From assembly GCA_031213475.1 (NCBI GenBank), contig JARUPZ010000016.1, positions 10,556,270-10,620,269 of the forward strand: a stretch of DNA of 64,000 nt. Reading direction: 5' to 3'. The translations under genes were made by a program, and so were the position numbers. The DNA comes from Nereocystis luetkeana. Lineage: Eukaryota; Sar; Phaeophyceae; Laminariales; Laminariaceae. Under the pieces are notes generated by a model. It was not told where the DNA came from and made no database searches. It saw nothing but the letters and a program-made list of their open reading frames with translations. Shown one piece after another: positions 27,601 to 39,494 of the stretch; the stretch's first letter is position 1; each line of letters starts with the position of its first letter.

Positions 27601-30600
27601 AAAAAATTGGAAAGCTTGTAACTACTGTACGTGTGCTTTTTCGAAAGGTCGGCGTGGTTGGAATCGGTTGCATGCTCGGAATGTTTTACATCTCGAACAG
27701 ATCATCGATTCCTACACTATGATCTGGATATTTCAAGGCGGATGTCTTCTCGATCTGTGTGAGCTGCATGATCTCTATGATCTGTCGGAACTAGCTCGTG
27801 TTGCTGGGTAGGAGCCGCAAAGCCTGAACGATCTACAGCGGGTCATGTTTCCTGAGCTGGGTCTGTACTACCACTCTGTCCCGAAATATAGGGGCCATTT
27901 TGATACTAATATTCGGCACAAAAGTTCATTATATTCAGGTACAGAGTAGAGGTCCCCGGTAGCTTGGGAGGTGATCCGCGTGCCTATCAAGATCAATTTC
28001 GTGGGTTCAAGTCTCACAGAGTGCATGCTCGTAAGGACTTTCTCTTGCTCAAAAAAATGATTAGCGGAAAGCGCGAGAGCATGAGTTATTAATAGCTACA
28101 TTCGATGAAAATCGACGAGCAGTGGGAATGCTGAGCCCTATGCGTGACAAAAAGTAAAGGCACGTACCGGGGGGGAGAAGGGACGACACCTGCGACCACG
28201 GCTTGTCCAGAAGATCGCTGAGGGTAAAACCTCCTATGAGTTAGACCTATGCCAATGGAAACGCGAAGTTGATTTTTTTTTTTCAAATATATGGCTTTAA
28301 AAAAACAGCCGAAAATTTTCTCGTACCGCCGCTGTGGGGAAAAAATAGAAAAATGTTTGATTTTTTCTTTTTTTCCCCCCAACAGCTGCAGGCGGCGCAA
28401 TTTGTGTTTTTCTGGTCGCAAATTGTCAACACGGTGATCGAAATCAGCTCGTGCGACGATCGACCCTCGATCTCGACATAGACTCAGCCCACGGCCAACC
28501 CGCTCGGTATCTGGGAAGCCCAACGAGTATAGATGACGGCCTCGAAGATATCAGGCGGATCCATGGTCTAGGGGGCGAGAGCTTGCCGACGGCGTCGTAC
28601 GGTATCCTCCCAAACCTGAAAAAAAGACTATTTTTTGCCATTCGAGACGGATGGAGAAGTTTTGTCTTCTGTTTTGTGCAAACCAGCGGCCAAATGTTTT
28701 TGTATCACACGCCTGGTCACCTCCCGCCACATGGCACCGGCCATGGTGTGAAGACGATGACCCTAGGGTGGGTCGGAGCCCCTAACGAGCGCACTCCGTT
28801 CAGAATTCGTGACGCAATCGTTGGTTTTGTTGATCGATGTCTGTCGAGGACTCGGAATCTCGCCGCTTCGAAGCAAAGATCGGCCTGAGTTTTTCTCAAG
28901 CCGATGTTAGCCCAACATCGGCCCCAGATTTGCTTTTTTTGGGCTTTTCCAAAAATTAGGAACTTTTTTTTTTTTTTAGGTGGCCCATAGCAAGCGTGTT
29001 CTGAAATTTTTTGGCGGGTATCTTCGAAATTCAAACTTTTTATTGCAACTTCGCTGTACCATTGGCTTAGGTCTTAGACTGGAAAGTAAAAGGGATGAAA
29101 AAAGGGTGGTATACAGACCCTGCAAAACATCTCACAACGGCAGCTTGGGCTCTAGATTATTTACTGTATGTATATCAGGAAGGGTTGGCATGGTTGGAGT
29201 GGCTGAAATGATCGGAAAATGATGAATATTGGGATGTAACGTTTTTCTAGTTGGGGGGATGGTTCAAACGTTTGGAGTACATATACTAGGTGGAACCAAT
29301 TATTGTTGTTTTTTTTGTTTTGACGCACTTGTATGATTCACGAACCTTTGGAATGTTTCGAACTCTTCGATTGACAGCGTTTTGAACTTTTGGAATATTT
29401 CATTATTTTTGGGCTTTTCGAAATTTGTTTTTTCGTGACGGTTTGAACGTTTCGATGTATTTCGAGGGTGAAGGTTTGAAAGGTTTGAAATTTTCGAATT
29501 GTTTGGAATATTTAAGATGTTTGGTACGTTACACATCAACACATTTGAAGTTTTGAGCGTTCGGCGTGAACGTTTTGTTTTTTTCTATCTGAACGCTTGG
29601 AAATTATACGATAATGTTAAATGAGTTGCAATCGTTGAGGTCGTTGACTATTAATAACGCGGTTAGTTGCTGGGACTGCTGTGTGGAATGTTCGGATTTG
29701 TTCCAAACTTTTCGAACGTTTTGAGATGTTTGGAAGGCTTTCGAACTTCTCGAGCTGGTTCAAATTTCTTCAATCGAACATTTTGATTTATTTATGATCA
29801 CTTTTACCTTCCAGGTCGACACGCAGGAGAGTTTACCCTCGGCGATCTTCTGGGCAAGCCGTGGTCACAGATATCTTCCCTTCACCCTCCCGCCAATTGC
29901 CTTGATTTTTATGGGGCATAGGGTTCAGAATTCCCACTGCTCGTCGATTTTCATCGAATGTTGCTATCTCCCGTTCTCGCGCTTTCCGCTAATCAATTCA
30001 GATTGCAAGAAAAGGTCCCTACGTATATCCGAGCATGTGCGCTCGGTGAAGATGGAACTCACTAAATAGAATTCAGTGGGCACAAGGACAACCCACCATG
30101 CCGCCGGGGACGTTGAACAGTTTTAATTTTTACTTGCTGTTTCGAACGTTTCCACTGGTCTGGCCTTTTTTTTGTTTTAAAGTCAGAGCAGCGCCAGACC
30201 TGGTCACTGGGACGCGCAATTGTTTTGCACCTCCGTTTAGCGGTACGTAGCGTTGCTTTGTCGGGCGGGAGCTGTCAATAGTTTATAGCTGCCTTCAGTG
30301 ACGTGTGCTACGATGATGATGTTGATGATGATGATGATGATGATGTTGTCACGTTAGCTCAATTCCCTGAAATCCCGCCTGTGGTCACAAAAAGAGGCTG
30401 CAGCAAAAACGCATGTCGATGGGGGGAAACGAACAAGTACGAAGTTGTGCGCACGGCAGTACCGCACCAGTCCGTCAGGGAAACGGCTCGTACTAATGAG
30501 GTGCGGTATACCACCCCGTATCACTTGCAACCAAATAGCACCAGGAATATATCCATGGTACTATATGTACACCCGAAAAAACGACCTATAGGGGTAACAC

Positions 30601-33600
30601 TTTTTGCCTTCCAAGGCAAATATTTCTTACTGACCGCGCTCCTTAACCCAATATCGCTGGCATACCATCAGTGTTTTACTTCGTACAATACTATTCTTGA
30701 TATGTATGTACCTACAGTAGGCTATATAATTTCTCATGGGGTTGCACTTTCAACGTTTCTCTAAATCAGTTTTTGGGTGACTTAGTAGTGACTTACCATC
30801 AATAGTAGTGTAGAGCTACTCAAGCCAGGACCCTCAGAAGGCAGAAGTAGGTACTACCCCTCCCGTAGGACGCATCAGCTCTCACAGTTCTTACAGCAAA
30901 TCATAGTTGCTAGTTTCCCCAGCGCCAGTCGATAAGGCATGCCTTATTTTCGAGATGGCTGAAGCCGGGCTGGTTGAGGTTTTACGACCGCCAACCGAGG
31001 TACATATTTGTGGTTGACCAACACGAAAAACATCAGCTGAGAGATCGAGGGTGGCGCCGAAACTCATCCGTGCAGCCTGTGTATGAACGATACTTCGATC
31101 GCGCTAAAACGTTCAGCGACGAGCGCTAAACATTTTAGCGCGATGGAAGTACTGTGCATACACAGCCTGCAAAGATGAGTTTCGACGACAACCTTCATCT
31201 CACAGCTTATATTCGAAAACTATTATTATTACTGTGAAGCGATTCCACAAATTCTCCACACGTCGGACAGATGATGTACAGATAGATGATACAGATCGTC
31301 TACATCCTACGGTAGTCTGCCGTTATGAGATGTTGTGCTGGATCTGTGTAAGTACAGATCCCATCCAGGAAACATGTCATAGACCATGCAGGTTATACGG
31401 TTCCCGCCCTGCAACATGAGCTAGATCATGAGGTGGGAATCGATTCTCTGTCCGACGTGTGAAATTCTCCAAGTCAGCCAATGCACATAAGTTGGCGACA
31501 GTTTAAATGCACTGCAGAGGGAGTTCGTAGAGACAAGTCATGACAATACATAAAACTACTGTGAAAACACCCCAGCTGTGAGATCATTTTTTTTCTCAGA
31601 ACCAATCGCGGTGTCTTATAAACGTAGTGTTCCGGGGGTTTGTGCAGTGGCGCGGTGCGAAAATGATGCCTGCCGGGGGCGCGCCGCTTGTGGCAAGGTG
31701 AGCTCAGGTATGCTGTGCTGTGCTATGCTAAGCTAACCTAACCTAACCTAAGCTACCCTGTCCTTGCGATGTTTCGGCTGTATCTGTCGTTTCTCTTATT
31801 TTTCATCTCTCCCCTTGTTCCGACGTGATCCACCCGTTTATTCTTTCGTAGGAGCGCCTGGTGCAGTACTCCACGTGTCTCGAGGACGACGCGCTGTACA
31901 CTCTCATGTCCTCGCTGCAGGCGCTGGCGGCGGTCGACCTTGCAAACATGGCCACGGTCTTGCCGCAGGAGCGAGCCACCGCCAGAGAGTGAGTCGGCCG
32001 TGTTTCGTCCCATGGAAAACGAAATATTGGGATATATACTACGTTATGCATTGCCGGTACCGAATGAGAATATCGGCACCGAAGAACGTTGCCCAACGTC
32101 GGCACCGAATAGAGTAGTGGGTAGGCACAATTCGATGCGAGTCGACGAGGGAAGAAAATGCTGAAATATTCTCGCGATAAAAAATGAAGGCACGTACCGT
32201 AGCGGGAAGGGGGGAGAAGAGCCTGCTATGTGACCCCGGATCTGAGTTACGAGTTGGAAGGAGAGAGAGTAGAAGATGTGCGAAGATAATGAATGGGATG
32301 AAAAAAAAAAAAAAAAAAAAAAGAGTCATTGAATTTCGATACCCAAGACTGGTACTGAATGCCGTTAATGAATACCGTTCCCGAATACCATCCTCGAATA
32401 TCGTTGTCGAATACCGTTACCGAATAACGTTACCGAAGAATGTTTCTGAACACTGTTTCCGAAAAACGCTGCCGTTACCGAATAACGTTACCGTTGCTGA
32501 TTGTCGGTGTAAACCGAATACCAGTACTGGATGCAGTTATTGAGTACTGTTTGTGGCTACCGTTATAAAATATTGTGCAGTTATATTCTGTAACACACTT
32601 GTTTGTACACCTACCCTGACCTCCTTGCGGCCTTGGACTATTACGGGGGACCATAGTTAACAGGACCTATGGTACACATAAAAACCTATATGTTTAACTA
32701 TTTTTACTAACAATATTTGGTCCTGTTAACTATGGCTCCCCGTAATAGGTTATGGCAATGAGTCATTGAACACAACACCGAATGCTGTAAACGTGTGTGA
32801 AGATACGTACAGGCACAACCACTCTGCGGGTTGCCTCTAGTTACCCGTGATCAAACTCACACCTGCTGATATAGTATTAGCTCTCCTTTCCCTTTCAGGG
32901 GCTTTCGAGAGAGCGGGCAAGCGTCCCCCTTCTGAGAGGAATACTAATTAAGAACGCCTCCTCAACAACAGGGGAAACGGGGATGCCATGACACGTACTA
33001 TTCGTACTCCGTTGTAAAGTACATCCTTGGTGCTTTTGTTTGACGCAACGCGGATGAATTGCAGGGCGGCACAGGCGCACCCCAATGGCCACGCCGGTGG
33101 CGGTGCCGGAGCGGCCGCCGTGGCAGCTGCGACCGGGCTTGTGTCGTTCGTGGGGGCTGCGGCGAGGTTTGTAGAAGACAACAATCTGGAGTTGGTTGAT
33201 CTTTGGTTTTTCTCAACATTTTGTCTTTTGGCCTTACTGCCATTTTGTTGTGTTGTTATTCTGTCATATGTACGACACTTGATCTCGTTGTCTCATTTAT
33301 ACACATACTAGTAGCCATGTTGTACAGTAGTTCATTTAGTGCATCAAATATGTATGTGCAGGGAGGGTAATAAAAAAAAAAGGAAGGTGTGGAGCAATTG
33401 TCCTGTTGTTCTCGATACTGTTTTTGTTTCGTTGTTAGGGGGCGTGCCGTTTTGAGTTGAAGTCGGGGGAGGCCTAAAGGCTGCAGGTCGCATAGTCGCT
33501 TAGCTGCGACTGTTGCTGTGTTTGTGAATCACTCCGTCGCAAATGCAGTCGCTGTGGTTGCTATGGCTGACGTGCAATTTGCCCTCACTACCAGTACTAA

Positions 33601-36600
33601 TAGTAAGTAAACTGTACGACCGAAGAAAAACATTTTCTGTTCTAAAAACTCCAGAAACGTCAGGTATGAGTTAGTCCGATGCATGTTTTACAATGGTTGT
33701 TTACAATGGTTGTTTGCTGCCGTCTTTCAACCTTTGTTCACAGCAAGCTATTTTTTTGTTTCAGTGTCTTCCAACCCCGCCGTTTGTTTCTTACTACCTG
33801 GTAGTTTTTTTTTTGGGTTCAGTGTTTGAAATCGTATCGATCTTTTCGATACCTCGGTCCCGTGTATCGTACCGAGCGCGTTTTGCCCGCCATCCCCTGG
33901 CATCCCCGTGTTTTTTACGCTGATACTGAACGAGAGCTTCGATGCACTGAGTATTTAAATCACAGTCAAATATTTATATACCTGGTATATATTATAAATA
34001 TATACTAATCGATTACGTACTTATTTCAGTATCGGCATTGTATCGTGTCGAACTAAATTATCGTTCTCGTTCGATATATCCAACACTATCCTGTAACCGT
34101 TGGTGTCGTCTTGCAGAGGCGTCGGAGCTGCTATGTCCGAGGGTAGAGACGCCATCAGCAGAGACCCCCGCATCAACGCCAAGCCGCCGGCGTCGCAAAG
34201 AGGAGGAGCAGAAGGGATGAAATCGCACAGCCCCTGGGTTTCCTCCCGCTTGGTGAGTGACGAAACCCCAAGCGTTTTTTTTTTTTCAAGTTCTACGCGC
34301 TGAATACATTCCCAGCCTCACCAAAGTCGGGCGTTGATGGGTCGTTGATGGTCTGTTTCACATTGGCATCGCTGTTGTGCCTGTTTTGTTTTCATCCTTG
34401 GTTAGATGGGTAAAACTTGAGCTTAAACCTCACCACGTGCCGGCAGTCAGGTGTGTCGCGTGTCCATTGTAGCTCGGTTTAAACACAACGGTGCTAAGTG
34501 TTGTTGATGCACAACGGTACTGTACGTAACGGTCCTGTTGTTGCCGTGGCAGACGGCATCGTGAGTATGTCGACCCCCGCCCCGGTCCTTCCGCGGGATT
34601 ATTTGATGCGGTTGAAACCACCGCCCGGTAAGCTTAGCTTGGACTCGCTGCCTAGTGTGTATAATGTCCCATGTGTTTCTGTTCTTGTTAAAAGTCCTTT
34701 TAGTGGTAAAGGTCTACCTATCACTCGGTTTGCGGTTTTGGGCCACTCCAAAAAAAGTAAATGTTGCTTTCCAGCTCAATTATCAGGAGTTCTTACGCTA
34801 AGCGACCTTCTGGACGACGACATATGGCGTCACAGGCGTCTCCCCCCCCCCCCCCCCGCTGCCCGTATTGTGCATGCCTCCGTTGATACCACTGTGGATG
34901 GAAATATAGGGACCATTTGTTCATTGATGTGAAGATACAACGGTACTGACATTTTCGTCCCGAGTGGTATGGCTCAGAGGGTTATTGCTCGTCGTTTTCG
35001 ATCGATTTCAATGTGTTTGGCAACTCACGCGGTCCCGCTTAAGCGACCGCAGAAGATGGTATCACTATTACTAGAGTTGGAACGTCCGAAGATCAGCAGG
35101 TATGACAGTCAGTTTGTCGGTTAGACTACACCACGCCCTCATGTGTACGGTACGTTACGACTCTGCACCGATCAGCGACTCGGTTGACTTATTGGCTACT
35201 GCTGTATCAGTAACACCCCCCCTCGATGGAGGTGACACGGTCAAACCTGTCCGTCAACAATCGAATACAGAGAAACTTGAAGTACTCTTATCCCTTACAC
35301 TACTACAAAACAGTATCCCTCACTTGAGTCCAAGTAGCATGTCCCAAAACAAAGGTTGCAGCTCTTGACGGGTTAAGTATGAAACGCCAGTATCTGGCGT
35401 TTCAGAAGCATGATGGATGTCTGGAACAGGAGTGGTTTTGTCTGCCAACCGCCCCCCCCCAACCTTGTATGTGTTTTGCACTCGAGCCCAAGCAAACGCC
35501 ATGTGTCCCCAAGAGAAGAACAACTGAGTTTGCTTGCATCCATCCGTCCCAGGAAGAGAACGCCTTCCCAGTACAATACAGAAATACAGCAGTGCTGCGT
35601 CTTTTGTTGTTATTCTTTTACGGTATCGGGCGAACGGGACCTTGCAGCTTGAAGCTTGGAACCCTGTGATCGTCGGTATTGTGCCGTACGTACACCCATG
35701 GCGGTTGTTGGGCGGACGGATACATGGACGAATCCGCGAATCACGTAGTGAACGGTCTGAACGAAGCTACGAAATAACTTGTGAAGGGATTAGTGAATGA
35801 AATCACGTACATCACTCAAGATGACACACGCCGTCGGATGCTTTCCCAAGCTGGTTTTTCACGAAAACGAGGAGATTGCAAATGCCGAGCGATACGTCTG
35901 TGTAAGGAAATAAACCTTCGAGATGTTTCCAAAGCCACCGTTTTCGTCCGGGCTTTTTGCCCCCTTGTTTTTGACAAAATCGGCTTCAAAAAGCATCCGA
36001 GGGATGTGTGTGCTATCTTGCATGTTTACGGTATTACGGGGGACCATAGTTAATAGGACCAAATATTGTCAGTAGAAATTGGTCAATATATAGGTTTTTA
36101 TGGATACCACAGGTCCTATTAACTATGGTCCCCCGTAATAGTGAAGGAATTAATGAAGGAATTGTTTAATTATACGCAATGTGAAGGGATTATTCAGTAA
36201 ATCAATAAGGACTCAGAAGGTCTGCGCAGAAAAAAAAAACTTTACGAAATTTGCTCATATATTGTTACGTTCCCGACGACCAATCAAGAAGCCTACTCGA
36301 ATTTGCAAAAATACGACGAACTTCCATTTTTGGACAGCATATTATACCACAGTAGAGCCACATTTGTGTGATACGAGATTCGACCGGTCCTTTCTGTTCA
36401 CCGAAAAATATCCCGACGCCCTGGAGTGGCCAACCTTGCCCCGAGAGCGGAGCCATGGGCCATGTCGGCTACCCGCGAGTTTTGCGTGCATGCCTCTGCT
36501 GCCTGCTGCTGCATCCGATAGGCGCTGCTGCTGCTGCAGCCGCTACTGCACGTCACACGTACTACTGCTACTGCATGTAGTGTGGTGGTGCTGCTGCTGC

Positions 36601-36990
36601 CAGTAGTAGGTGTGCTGCTGGCTGTGCAGTGCTGTTGCTGCAAGCGCTGCGTCAAACGAGCACTGCGGTAAGCAAAGTGCTGCTGCAAGCAGACGCTGCC
36701 GCAAGCAAGAGCGGCGCTGCTGCAAGAGCTGTTGCGCGTGCTGTTGCAAGCGCTGCTGCTGCTGCTGCTGCTGCTGCTCGCAGCAGCAGCAGCTGTACGC
36801 GCGTGCCCGCTTGCCACCCACCCTCCCTATCTTCGCGACGACCCCTTCTCGGAGAGACTGCGAAGAAGACGCAGGGTGATCTTCTCGTTGTGGCGGCGTT
36901 GATTGCACAGCGAGTGCAGGATAGCTCGTAATTCTGCCTGTTGGTGCTTGCCGCTGTTTACTGCTTCTGCTGCTGGCCGCTGCAGGCAAG

Positions 36991-37021
<31 letters not shown>

Positions 37022-39422
37022 GTTGCTTGCACACGACTTCTTCTGCTCGTGCCGCTGCTGCAAGTGTTTTTTTTCCTCCTACGTAACTCATCCAATATTT
37101 TGCGCTTTTTCGTCTCCAATTATTCGCATGTCGGAAGATCTACTATCTTTCCGACGGAAATTTCTTCATAGCGAACTATTATGCGCCGACGCTCTTTCAA
37201 GACGCTCTTTTTTAAGTACTTAAGAAATGAAGGATTTACGACATGAAAGTATGAAGGATTCATGGAATTACGAAATAATGAAGGGATCAATCATGAATGG
37301 ATGGCATGATCGATCAATGTGGTAAGTCTTGGTGAAGGACATAATGAAGTAGTGAAATGATGGGTGCAAGGAAGCGTGGATGCATGGATGCACGGACGAT
37401 TGAATGCAAGGATGCACGAACTAACGGCGAAGTAGTCCATAGTTCGTACATTGGACGATTTACCGAATGACCAAATGCACGGATACACGAACGATTGCAT
37501 GGTGTTGCACGGTGATGTATGCAGGTGGTGGAGTGCGCCGCGGCCAACACCTGGCGTCTCCCCGTCGTTTGGGAGCTCGTCTCGGGGCACCTCAGGTAGG
37601 CCCACAATCCGGAGAAAAGTGCACCTAGTTGCGGGAGATTGTGTCTTTGGGTGCACGGGTCATAGCAATATTCCGTTCGCTCATTCGCCGTCTAACACAA
37701 ATCCAAGACATTGTTCCACGTTCGAGGCAGACGACGTAAGGTTACACTGGCAGGCCGGCGTATACAGGTTGGTGCATCAAGCTTGTCAAAGATGTGGTAT
37801 GGCTATTTAGAATGTGGGCCGACTCTTTCTAATAAAGGGTTTCGCCTGGGTTTTGACGTGGAATTGCACCCCTCGTGCAATGAGTAGAGCGATGTAGAAA
37901 ACTCTAAAACCAAGACAATTCGATGCACCGACAAAAAAAACAAGTCACTTTCGGCCAATGACACAAGAACCAAGTCAATCGATCCCTACACTTGGAACAA
38001 GTCATTTTCGATCCATACACTATACCCGAGTAATTTTCGGCCCTCAGACTAAAACGGAGTTATATTCGACCAAGTCGATTTCGACCAACCACACACAAAT
38101 CCTTCCTTGGTTTGTTTATCATTTTTGCCTTTCGGACTTTTATATTGAATTTAGTATGGGAGCAGCCATCTCGCTCAGTTTTGACTGCTTTTCGATTCAG
38201 GCGCAAGGTTTTGGAAATTCATTTGAACACTTTCCTCCCTGCATTTTTCCGGCCTTTTTTCAAGTTTTTGTTTGTTGAAATTAGCGTTGGCGAACGTTTT
38301 ATCTTAAATTTGGCAGGGTTGGAGAGAGTATGTCGCTCAGTTTTGACTGCTTTTCAATTCTGACTCGTGTTTTGGAATTCCAATTTACACGTTTATTCCC
38401 GTTTTTTCTGTTTCATGTTCAATTTTTGTTTATCTGGAAATTGTCTTTTCAATTCTGGCTCGTGTTTTGGAATATTCCATTTTTACACGTTTATTCAACT
38501 TTTTTTTGTTTCATGTTCAATTTTTGAATTTTTGTTTACCTGGAAATCGTCTTGAATATGTAGAGTCGAAACGGCTATCTCGCTCAGTTTTCACTGCTCT
38601 TCGATTCTGACTTGAAATTCGGGAAATCCATTTTGTCCTTTTTTCCGACCGTTTTTCCTTTTTTATCTTGAAATAAATGGGGGCGGACTATTGTCTCGGA
38701 TTTATTATAGTGCGGATTTTCATTTACAATCGTGGACGTACATTACTGCGAGACCTCTATTACGGGGGACCATAGTTGATAGGACCTATGCTATACATAA
38801 AAACCTATATATTTAACAATTTTTATTAACAATATTTGGTCCCATTAACTATGGTCCCCCGTAATAGCGTCACCGGTAAGTGCTCCTGGCCCCAGCCTCA
38901 GTCAGTACAATTTAGTGTTTCTTGGACACCAGTGTTTCTTACACAATATGCGGTTTCTTTCATGTAGTCTACGGGATCAGGGAAGCATATTATTTCACGT
39001 TTGTGCGTCACACTGGGGCAATGCTACACGGAGGACCGCGTCCTTACCTGGATTCTGTGCTTGGTTTTTGCACGGATAACCCTCGATCGTGTACAGCATG
39101 ATGACTGTACCTAAACTACTGCAGGTCCTATACCGGCACTTCATACGTTTCGTACTTTGTCCGGACATACGAAGTCCAGAGTATGGCCGATCTGCCATTA
39201 GGGCGGAGAGGCCGTTCTAATCCCTCGTTTATTCGTTCGTTCGTGAATACGGTTGCGGACCTTAAGGGAATGCCGACACTGCCCACAGAGAAGAACGCTC
39301 GACGCGAATGATGCAGTGGCTATTCATGTACTGCCCTTACTGTATAGTGAGGGCTGCACTCGTTTGCCGAGCTTTCGTCGGTGCGCTGCTTGTGCTGCCT
39401 TTGCTGTTTTCGCTGGAACCGC

Positions 39423-39494
<72 letters not shown>

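Noticed and set aside
36398-36989. Cys/Ala/Gln-rich frames in both strands
   Set aside because: Products of the CTG array; no conserved residues and no join to MON2 phases.
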